Assembly (NCBI GenBank): GCA_902464345.1
Contig: CABQJA010000157.1
Coordinates: 1-5,425 of the forward strand
Reading direction: 5' to 3'
Length of the DNA stretch: 5,425 nt
DNA from: an uncultured Clostridium sp.
GTDB lineage: Bacteria; Bacillota; Clostridia; Lachnospirales; Lachnospiraceae
The notes under the pieces were generated by a model. That model ran no database searches and was not told where the DNA came from. It saw only the letters and a program-made list of their open reading frames with translations. Of this stretch, positions 1 through 5,409 are shown in pieces; the stretch's first letter is position 1; each line of letters starts with the position of its first letter. A program made the translations under genes and the position numbers.

Positions 1-1068
1 GCACAGGGGTATATTCAATCAGTGGGCTGTGAAGTTGCAGATTTTTGGCGGGAATCTAATGAATTGGCAGCGGAAAATGAAATGGATCAAAACCTGGCAT
101 ATATGTATATGATGGCAGAAAAATCAAGGGGAAAAGTAGTGTTTACAAGGGAAAATCTAAAAAACGATGGATCTAAGGTGAAGTTGTTTCCCGGAGTTAG
201 TACATGGTTTGACCGGATAAATAAATATGGGGAGGATAAGGGCGTTCAGGTCGAGCATTATATTATCTCGTCCGGGCTGAAGGAGATGATCGAAGGAACG
301 GAGATTGCTGATAAATTTAAAAAGATATATGCCAGTTCTTTTTATTATGATAATACCGGAGTCGCGGTATGGCCGGCGCAGGTGGTCAATTATACAAATA
401 AAACACAATTTTTGTTTCGAATAGAAAAAGGGGTTTTAGATATAAACGATCAAAGGGTAAATGCATATTTCAGTGCTGATCAGTATAGAGTCCCATTTAG
501 AAATATGATATACATAGGTGACAGTGATACGGATATTCCATGTATGAAACTGGTGAATGTAAATGGAGGCCATTCCATAGGTGTTTATAACTCTGAGACA
601 AAGGATAAATCAAAGGTATTCCGGATGCTGGAAGAAAATCGGATTAAATATTTTGTACCGGCAGACTATACAGAAGATTCCAAACTGGAAATATTAGTGA
701 AAAAGATTATTGATCGAACAATCTCAAATGAAAAGCTGGAAAGTGTGTACTTTGAATGTCTGGCAGAGGAAAAAGAAGAGAGAAAGAATCAAAGTGAAGA
801 GGAACTACAGAAGGAAGATCTGATCAATAAGCTGGAGGATAGCGGAAGCTTTGCTAATACACATGCGATAATCGGGCAATTGACAAAAATAACAGGATGG
901 TCTGAAAAACAGAAAGATAAGTTATTACGGATAGCTCGCGGAAATAGTCAGGTGAAAAGTATTTTGCAGGATGTCGATGTCAGGGATTTCTATAAGAAAA
1001 TATGTGCAGAAATGAGTAATACAGATGCAGATGAAGTTAGGAAACTGCTAAATGGGGAGGAAAAGTAG
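1..1068 (+). CDS. HAD-superfamily hydrolase with helical C-terminal extension (5' end outside window)
   Basis: The reading frame is open from base 1, so the gene starts upstream; GTG at 22 is in frame but has no ribosome binding site in front of it. HAD motifs visible, counting from the first visible residue (about 355 seen): motif II in YIISSG near residues 87-92, a candidate motif III lysine in NYTNKTQF near 134, and motif IV in YIGDSDTDIPCM near 171-182, the acidic Mg-binding loop. Motif I (DxDGT), which carries the nucleophilic Asp, is missing and should lie just before the window, so catalysis is inferred. From roughly residue 250 the protein changes to a Glu/Lys-rich, probably coiled-coil stretch and then a compact helical module ending FYKKICAEM, which is not part of the HAD fold. 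Known HAD enzymes are mostly phosphatases; the substrate here is unknown. It is cotranscribed with the nuclease gene, whose ribosome binding site lies inside this gene's last codons. Confidence 0.85.
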   Translation, partial: AQGYIQSVGCEVADFWRESNELAAENEMDQNLAYMYMMAEKSRGKVVFTRENLKNDGSKVKLFPGVSTWFDRINKYGEDKGVQVEHYIISSGLKEMIEGTEIADKFKKIYASSFYYDNTGVAVWPAQVVNYTNKTQFLFRIEKGVLDINDQRVNAYFSADQYRVPFRNMIYIGDSDTDIPCMKLVNVNGGHSIGVYNSETKDKSKVFRMLEENRIKYFVPADYTEDSKLEILVKKIIDRTISNEKLESVYFECLAEEKEERKNQSEEELQKEDLINKLEDSGSFANTHAIIGQLTKITGWSEKQKDKLLRIARGNSQVKSILQDVDVRDFYKKICAEMSNTDADEVRKLLNGEEK

Positions 1069-1071
1069 ATT

Positions 1072-2187
1072 ATGAAGAAGAAAAAGAAAAAAAGTGGGAT
1101 AGGTGTTGCAATACTGGTTATTGGTGGATTTCTGGCAGTGTCAACGGCATTTTTGTTGATGGTAGGGGTAATCGTAGCTATATTTTCGCCGGATTCACTG
1201 AATGAGTCACAAACGGTTGCAGAAGAACAGAAAACAGAAGATAAAGACAGTGAAGAGGATATTGCAAGTACAGCGGAGGCTCTTGAAAGGGTGATCACAG
1301 AACCGGAATTTACATATGCGGATCTACCGGCTTATTCGGATGCCCCGTATGTTGAGGTGAATGATAATAACCCATATTTTGAGGATGAAGAGCTGACGAC
1401 AGATGCATTTGAACTCTACAGTGATCTGGATGATCTGGGACGCTGTGGAACCGCGTATGCCAATATATGTCGGGAGCTTATGCCAACGGAGTCTCGGGGC
1501 GAGATCGGACAGATCAAGCCGAGCGGTTGGCATACGGTGAAATATCCGGAGCAGATAACAGAGAATTATCTGTATAATCGTTGTCATCTGATTGCTTATC
1601 AGCTGGCAGGCGAGAATGCCAACGAGAAGAATCTGATTACCGGTACTCGGTACATGAATGCAACCGGTATGGTACCATTTGAGAACGAGGTGGCAGAGTA
1701 TGTGAAGGAAACCGATCATCATGTGCTTTATCGGGTGACACCGGTATTTGAAGGGGAGAATCTGGTTGCATCCGGGGTACTGATAGAAGCTGAGTCTGTG
1801 GAAGATCAGGGGGCCGGAGTGAAATTCTGCGTATTTTGCTATAATGTACAGCCGGGTATCGGAATTGATTATGCAACCGGAGATAGCTGGGTAGCGGATA
1901 CAGAGGTGGCACAGGCAAATGACGCAGAACAGACATCAGCCGAAGCACAGACGACGGCAACGGAGCAGGCTGTCGGAACAACCGCATATGCAGCAGCCAG
2001 TACGGAGGCGACAACTGCAATCACACCGGCGCCGGAAACCTCCGCAGATGTTTATGTCTGGATACCAACCAACGGAGGGACAAAGTACCATAGCAATCCA
2101 AACTGCAGCGGTATGAAAAATCCGGAACAGGTAACGTTAAATACGGCAATCGGAAGAGGGTTTACAGCTTGTAAGAAGTGTTATTAA
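1072..2187 (+). CDS. Membrane-anchored DNA/RNA non-specific endonuclease (EndA-like) with C-terminal Cys/His knuckle
   Basis: The protein has 371 residues. Residues 1-8 are a Lys-rich cytoplasmic start and 10-38 one hydrophobic segment, so it is probably a signal anchor with the rest outside the cell. An acidic linker (about 43-75) leads to the nuclease domain (about 83-265). In place of the DRGH motif of EndA-type beta-beta-alpha-metal nucleases it has YNRCHLIAYQL (168-178), with His172 the expected general base. Asn187 and Asn196 in EKNLITGTRYMN are likely metal-site residues. An Ala/Thr/Glu-rich spacer (about 276-326) precedes a tail with YHSNPNCSGM (339-348) and ACKKCY (366-371); His340, Cys345, Cys367 and Cys370 could bind a metal ion. 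Start ATG 1072 follows GGGGAGG at 1054-1060. It begins three bases after the HAD gene's stop, so the two are probably translationally coupled. Likely roles are nucleic-acid scavenging, DNA uptake or attack on other cells; the sequence does not decide. Confidence 0.88.
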   Translation: MKKKKKKSGIGVAILVIGGFLAVSTAFLLMVGVIVAIFSPDSLNESQTVAEEQKTEDKDSEEDIASTAEALERVITEPEFTYADLPAYSDAPYVEVNDNNPYFEDEELTTDAFELYSDLDDLGRCGTAYANICRELMPTESRGEIGQIKPSGWHTVKYPEQITENYLYNRCHLIAYQLAGENANEKNLITGTRYMNATGMVPFENEVAEYVKETDHHVLYRVTPVFEGENLVASGVLIEAESVEDQGAGVKFCVFCYNVQPGIGIDYATGDSWVADTEVAQANDAEQTSAEAQTTATEQAVGTTAYAAASTEATTAITPAPETSADVYVWIPTNGGTKYHSNPNCSGMKNPEQVTLNTAIGRGFTACKKCY

Positions 2188-2271
2188 GAGGAGAAGGATG
2201 AATATCTGAACCGATTTCTGGAAAGAATCATAGCACAGATCGAAACATACGACGGTGAAAATCGGTTATGA
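2188..2271 (+). pseudogene. Possible remnant of a third operon gene (27 in-frame codons, no start)
   Basis: Directly after the nuclease stop, in the same frame, runs a coding-like stretch reading EEKDEYLNRFLERIIAQIET and then YDGENRL before TGA at 2269-2271. It has amphipathic-helix character but no ATG, GTG or TTG. A very strong ribosome binding site (AAGAGGAGAAGG, from 2185) stands in front of ATG 2198, but that ATG is in another frame and stops after three codons. A gene once starting near MDEYLNRFLERI and then damaged would explain both observations. The alternative is chance, or rare readthrough of the nuclease stop. The family is not recognised. Confidence 0.25.
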
Positions 2272-2272
2272 A

Positions 2273-2298
2273 AACGGCTATAGCCGTTGCCTATAGCC
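2273..2298 (+). other. Inverted-repeat hairpin with two alternative pairings
   Basis: AACGGCTATAGCCGTT (2273-2288) is a perfect 16-base palindrome. Its inner GGCTATAG (2276-2283) can instead pair with CTATAGCC at 2291-2298, giving an 8-bp stem with a 7-base loop. Only a weak T-rich stretch follows (about 2301-2310), so this is at best a poor intrinsic terminator for the HAD-nuclease operon. It could equally be a dyad operator, as it lies about 20-45 bases upstream of the candidate promoter's -35 element. Confidence 0.5.
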
Positions 2299-2317
2299 AG
2301 CTCTTAGTTTCCTGTAT

Positions 2318-2346
2318 TAGACAACCTGGGATTGGCATGATAATAT
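2318..2346 (+). promoter_or_regulatory. metY: Candidate sigma-A promoter for the leader ORF and metY
   Basis: TAGACA (2318-2323) matches five of six bases of the -35 consensus TTGACA. It is followed by GATAAT (2339-2344, five of six, 15-base spacing) or the overlapping TAATAT (2341-2346, 17-base spacing). Transcription would begin near 2351, giving an untranslated leader of roughly 245 bases before metY that includes the 19-codon open frame. No other promoter-like pair in the gap looks as good. This is by eye only. Confidence 0.4.
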
Positions 2347-2413
2347 ATCCTTGTAATCAGGTAGGAAATAAAACTACTACAACATGAGATACATAGAAAT
2401 GAGGTTGATGCTT

Positions 2414-2473
2414 ATGAGACAGATCAAAATAAGATACGGAGTCGCTAATTACAACCGAATGTGTTGCCGCTAA
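2414..2473 (+). CDS. Putative leader peptide ending Met-Cys-Cys-Arg, upstream of metY
   Basis: A 19-codon frame reads MRQIKIRYGVANYNRMCCR and stops at TAA 2471-2473. ATG 2414 is chosen because GAGG (2401-2404) lies nine bases upstream. In-frame ATGs at 2384, 2399 and 2408 also exist, the longest form having 29 codons, but none has a well-spaced ribosome binding site. The last codons are ATG TGT TGC CGC, so Met and two Cys codons sit just before the stop. The next long gene makes homocysteine or cysteine. Short frames with tandem Cys codons are known sulfur-responsive attenuators in mycobacteria. By analogy, translation here could sense charged tRNA-Cys and control metY. The peptide has no signal sequence and is basic. 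The role is inference; the frame, the ribosome binding site and the codons are seen directly. Confidence 0.55.
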   Translation: MRQIKIRYGVANYNRMCCR

Positions 2474-2565
2474 GGATAACAGATTGGAATGAACTCAGAA
2501 ATAAAGACATCAGAAAAAGATATAGAACGATAAAAAATAAAACGAAAATAAAACAAGAATACACA

Positions 2566-2590
2566 GCAGGAACGAGCCTGCAGAAAGAGG
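2566..2590 (+). promoter_or_regulatory. metY: Short hairpin beside the metY ribosome binding site
   Basis: GCAGG (2566-2570) pairs with CCTGC (2577-2581) around a six-base loop. The Shine-Dalgarno AGAGG (2586-2590) follows four bases after the stem and seven bases before ATG 2598. The stem leaves the binding site free, so it may be an mRNA 5' stabiliser or the remnant of a switch rather than a block on translation. Confidence 0.4.
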
Positions 2591-2597
2591 TAAAATT

Positions 2598-3905
2598 ATG
2601 GGAAAGAAATCATACGCAGAAAGAAAATTAAAATTTGAAACATTACAGTTACACGTTGGACAGGAACAGCCGGATCCGGTTACTGATTCCAGAGCCGTTC
2701 CGATCTATCAGACATCTTCTTATGTGTTCCGTAACTGCGAACATGCAGCAGCAAGATTTGGCCTGACAGATGCAGGTAATATTTACGGACGTTTGACCAA
2801 TCCGACCGAGGATGTTTTCGAGCAGAGAATCGCAGCATTGGAAGGCGGTGTGGCAGCACTTGCGGTTGCATCCGGTGCAGCAGCTATCGCATATACGATT
2901 GAGAATCTGGCACAGAACGGTGATCATATCGTAGCAGCTAAGAACATTTACGGTGGTACTTACAACCTGTTGGAGCATACCCTCCCACAGTATGGCATTC
3001 ATACCACATTCGTAGATCCGTTCAATTATGATGAGATCGAGCAGGCAATTCAGGATAACACAAAGGCAGTTTTCATTGAGACCCTTGGTAATCCGAATTC
3101 CGATGTCGTTGATATTGAGAAAATAGCAGGAATCGCACATGCACACAAGATTCCGTTGGTAATTGATAATACATTTGCAACTCCATACCTGGTTCGTCCG
3201 ATTGAGTATGGTGCAGATATCGTAGTGCATTCAGCAACAAAGTTCATTGGTGGTCATGGAACGACTATCGGTGGCGTAATCGTAGACAGTGGTAAGTTTG
3301 ACTGGGAAGCAAGCGGCAAGTTCGCGTCTCTCACCGAGCCAAACCCAAGCTACCATGGTATCAGTTTTACGAAAGCAGTCGGACCGGCAGCCTTCGTAAC
3401 GAAAATTCGCGCAATCCTCCTTCGTGATACCGGTGCTACCCTGTCACCATTCCATGCATTCATCTTCCTGCAGGGCCTGGAAACACTCTCCCTCCGTGTG
3501 GAACGCCATGTAGAGAATGCATTGAAGGTTGTTGAATATCTGAAGAATCATCCGCAGGTTGAGGCCGTTCATCATCCGTCAATTTCTACGGATCCGGAAC
3601 AGCAGGCATTGTATAAGAAATACTTCCCGAATGGCGGTGGTTCCATCTTTACATTTGAGATCAAGGGCGATGCACAGAAGGCAAAGGACTTTATCGATAA
3701 TCTGGAGCTGTTCTCTCTGCTGGCTAACGTTGCAGATGTAAAATCACTGGTAATCCATCCGGCATCTACCACACACTCTCAGTTAAATGAGGAGGAGCTG
3801 TTAGATCAGGGTATTAAGCCAAACACCATCCGTCTTTCAATCGGAACAGAAAACATTGACGATATTATTGAAGATCTGGATGAGGCATTCAAGGCGATTC
3901 AGTAA
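2598..3905 (+). CDS. metY: O-acetylhomoserine sulfhydrylase (O-acetylhomoserine aminocarboxypropyltransferase)
   Basis: This cytoplasmic PLP enzyme makes homocysteine from O-acetyl-L-homoserine and sulfide, the direct-sulfhydrylation route to methionine; some members also use O-acetylserine to make cysteine. At 435 residues it has the usual MetY length, longer than cystathionine gamma-synthase or gamma-lyase (about 380-400), with the typical MetY insert around 235-260. Visible Cys/Met-metabolism PLP family signatures: YGRLTNPT (63-70, phosphate contacts to the partner subunit), the Tyr118 loop NIYGGTYN, Asp190 in VIDNTFATP (pyridine-nitrogen partner), the Schiff-base Lys215 in HSATKFIGGHG, the substrate-gating stretch SLVIHPASTTH (383-393), and Arg412 in NTIRLSIGTEN (substrate carboxylate). 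The start is supported by AGAGG seven bases upstream. It is monocistronic: a long leader precedes it and a strong terminator follows. Codon use looks more selected than in the HAD gene, as expected for a well-expressed housekeeping enzyme. Confidence 0.96.
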   Translation: MGKKSYAERKLKFETLQLHVGQEQPDPVTDSRAVPIYQTSSYVFRNCEHAAARFGLTDAGNIYGRLTNPTEDVFEQRIAALEGGVAALAVASGAAAIAYTIENLAQNGDHIVAAKNIYGGTYNLLEHTLPQYGIHTTFVDPFNYDEIEQAIQDNTKAVFIETLGNPNSDVVDIEKIAGIAHAHKIPLVIDNTFATPYLVRPIEYGADIVVHSATKFIGGHGTTIGGVIVDSGKFDWEASGKFASLTEPNPSYHGISFTKAVGPAAFVTKIRAILLRDTGATLSPFHAFIFLQGLETLSLRVERHVENALKVVEYLKNHPQVEAVHHPSISTDPEQQALYKKYFPNGGGSIFTFEIKGDAQKAKDFIDNLELFSLLANVADVKSLVIHPASTTHSQLNEEELLDQGIKPNTIRLSIGTENIDDIIEDLDEAFKAIQ

Positions 3906-3956
3906 GCGGTAAGAAAACACGAAAATATATTTCCTAAGAAGTTGAAGTGAGTGATA

Positions 3957-4002
3957 AAAGGGGAATTCCTGAAAAACAAAGGAATTCCTCTTTTTCTATT
4001 TT
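3957..4002 (+). terminator. Strong intrinsic terminator after metY
   Basis: AAAGGGGAATTCCT (3957-3970) pairs with AGGAATTCCTCTTT (3980-3993) over 14 bp with one G-U pair around a nine-base A-rich loop, and a T-rich tract follows (TTTTT at 3991-3995, then more T to 4002). Each arm contains the palindrome GGAATTCC, so the arms are both direct and inverted repeats. On the other strand the A-rich bases beside arm 1 would also give a short U run, so some bidirectional activity is possible. Confidence 0.92.
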
Positions 4003-4027
4003 CAAATGCACGGAAAAATGATAGGAT
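3999..4027 (+). promoter_or_regulatory. Candidate extended -10 promoter for the rhodanese-TtcA gene
   Basis: TTTTCA (3999-4004, four of six to TTGACA) lies 17 bases before TAGGAT (4022-4027, four of six to TATAAT), which is preceded by TGA (4019-4021), a TGn extended -10. It overlaps the tail of the metY terminator. Since that terminator should stop metY transcripts, the next gene needs its own promoter, and this is the best pair in the short gap. The gene's ribosome binding site GAGGAG (4069-4074) lies five bases before ATG 4080. Confidence 0.35.
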
Positions 4028-4079
4028 AAGCAATGGAAAAGTGAAAGTAATAAACATGTACGATGCATGAGGAGTCATT

Positions 4080-5273
4080 ATGTATAAAAGAACCATAGAA
4101 GAATATATGCAGGATCATCGGGAAAAGCGCCTGATCGATATGCGAAAGCCGGAGGATTTCGAGCAGGAGACCTGTCCGGGAGCAGAGAATCTGTTTTATG
4201 AACCGTTTGGGGACGAGGTGCCGGAGTTTCCGAAGGATAAGCCGATTTATTTATTATGCTATACCGGCAGGTGGAGTGACGAGTGGGCAGAGGAGCTGGA
4301 GCAGCGTGGCTGTGAGGCATACAGCATTCAGGGCGGATTTGTGGAATATCTGCGGATTCATCTGAATGAAATGATGGACCGGTTAGAGCAGGATCAGGTG
4401 GATACCGATACGATCTGCAAGGATGTGGAGCGAAGCATTGTAAAGAAGTTCCGGAAGGATATCTGGCGGAAGTTTACGCAGGGTATCAATGAATATGAGA
4501 TGATACAGGATGGGGATAAGATTGCGGTCTGCATTTCCGGTGGTAAGGATTCCATGCTTATGGCGAAGCTGTTTCAGGAGCTGGAGCGTCATGGCAGAAA
4601 GAATTTCGAGGTTGTATATCTGGTTATGAATCCGGGCTATAATGATGTGAATTATCAGCGGATCTTAACCAATGCGAAGCTGCTTCATGTCCCGATTACG
4701 GTGTTTAAGACGGAAATCTTTGATACGGTGGCAGACGTGGGTGATTCCCCGTGCTATCTCTGCGCCAGAATGCGGCGGGGATATTTATACAGTAAGGCCA
4801 AAGAGCTGGGCTGTAATAAGATTGCGCTCGGACACCATTATGATGATGTGATTGAAACGATTCTTATGGGAATGCTTTACGGCGGACAGGTGCAGACCAT
4901 GATGCCGAAGCTGCACAGTACGAATTTTGAAGGTATGGAGCTGATCCGGCCGCTTTATCTGGTCCGGGAGGATGCAATCAAGCACTGGCGGGATTACAAT
5001 CATCTGCAGTTTATACAATGTGCCTGCCGATTTACGGAGAGCTGTGCTTCCTGCGGCGGAACGGAGAAGGGATCCAAACGTGCAGAAATCAAGGAGCTGA
5101 TCCGGACGCTGGCAGAGCAGAATCCAGTGATCGAGAAGAACATTTTCCGGAGCGTTGAGAATGTAAATTTAAGCACGATTATTGCTTATAAGAAGGACGG
5201 CGTGAAACATCATTTTCTGGACACGTATGACGGAGATATGGAGGAGATAAATCCGGAAGCAGAGCAGTCCTGA
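4080..5273 (+). CDS. Rhodanese domain fused to TtcA-like PP-loop tRNA sulfurtransferase
   Basis: The protein has 397 residues and two domains. Residues 1-93 form a rhodanese domain: LIDMRKPEDF (18-27, the DxR motif), active-site loop CYTGRWS with Cys60 as the persulfide carrier, and YSIQGGF (81-87). A helical linker (about 94-140) leads to an adenine-nucleotide alpha-hydrolase domain: the ATP pyrophosphatase loop SGGKDS (153-158), PCYLCARMRRG (224-234) with Cys225 and Cys228, and LGHHYDDVIET (250-260). These match TtcA, which adenylates C32 of tRNA and replaces its oxygen with sulfur using a [4Fe-4S] cluster held by CxxC plus a third Cys. Here the third is probably one of four in CACRFTESCASC (314, 316, 322, 325). 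The likely reaction is tRNA thiolation, with the rhodanese part handing over sulfur from a cysteine desulfurase. The exact base modified is inferred. TtcA proper usually lacks the rhodanese domain, so no gene symbol is assigned. ATG 4080 is supported by GAGGAG five bases upstream. Confidence 0.85.
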   Translation: MYKRTIEEYMQDHREKRLIDMRKPEDFEQETCPGAENLFYEPFGDEVPEFPKDKPIYLLCYTGRWSDEWAEELEQRGCEAYSIQGGFVEYLRIHLNEMMDRLEQDQVDTDTICKDVERSIVKKFRKDIWRKFTQGINEYEMIQDGDKIAVCISGGKDSMLMAKLFQELERHGRKNFEVVYLVMNPGYNDVNYQRILTNAKLLHVPITVFKTEIFDTVADVGDSPCYLCARMRRGYLYSKAKELGCNKIALGHHYDDVIETILMGMLYGGQVQTMMPKLHSTNFEGMELIRPLYLVREDAIKHWRDYNHLQFIQCACRFTESCASCGGTEKGSKRAEIKELIRTLAEQNPVIEKNIFRSVENVNLSTIIAYKKDGVKHHFLDTYDGDMEEINPEAEQS

Positions 5274-5346
5274 ATGACGGAAAGGGATAGTATCATAAAT
5301 TAGACGATAAAAGATAGAATACAGAGTATAGAATATAGAAGATAAC

Positions 5347-5409
5347 AGGAAACCTGTGTGATACGGAGGATGCCGGAAACGGCAGTCCGTGATCCACAGG
5401 TTTCTTTTT
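5347..5409 (+). terminator. Long, nested intrinsic terminator after the rhodanese-TtcA gene
   Basis: The outer stem pairs 5347-5358 with 5395-5406 (12 bp, one G-U; core GAAACCTGTG with CACAGGTTTC) and runs into TTTTT at 5405-5409. Inside it, ACGGA (5363-5367) pairs with TCCGT (5386-5390) and TGCCG (5371-5375) with CGGCA (5380-5384), capped by a GAAA tetraloop (5376-5379). Small internal loops separate the stems. It lies about 75 bases past the stop codon. The long compound stem is larger than a simple terminator needs. Confidence 0.9.

Larger units (their letters stand above)
2347..2597 (+). promoter_or_regulatory. metY: Long 5' leader of metY, probably regulatory
   Basis: About 250 bases lie between the candidate promoter and the metY start, far more than a ribosome binding site needs. 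It holds the 19-codon Cys-Cys open frame (2414-2473), then an A-rich and apparently unstructured stretch (about 2475-2560), then a short hairpin beside the metY ribosome binding site. I looked for the conserved cores of the SAM-I (S-box) riboswitch and the T-box and found neither. TTGAT (2405-2409) can pair with ATCAA (2423-2427), placing the leader ATG in the loop. Confidence 0.45.

Noticed and set aside
990..1298. 102-codon minus-strand frame across the HAD-nuclease junction
   Set aside because: Its hydrophobic Phe run is simply the reverse of the poly-Lys codons and membrane segment of the nuclease gene; it spans two real genes and shows no family.
1324..2020. Minus-strand frames inside the nuclease gene
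   Set aside because: They overlap each other and the clear nuclease domain, and have no motif or ribosome binding site of note.
1897..2050. Ala/Thr/Glu-rich stretch in the nuclease as a tandem repeat
   Set aside because: It is low-complexity linker sequence without a regular repeat unit at the DNA level.
2489..2533. 14-codon frame after the leader peptide (MNSEIKTSEKDIER)
   Set aside because: It lacks a convincing ribosome binding site and any unusual codon pattern; such short frames are expected by chance in A-rich DNA.
2347..2597. SAM-I riboswitch or T-box in the metY leader
   Set aside because: Neither the conserved S-box core nor the T-box AGGGTGGNACCGCG core is present by eye, and no terminator hairpin with U tract lies before metY.
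2649..3230. 193-codon open frame on the minus strand inside metY
   Set aside because: It lies wholly antisense to a gene with full family signatures, is rich in Cys and Ile as expected of a shadow frame, and has no recognisable domain.
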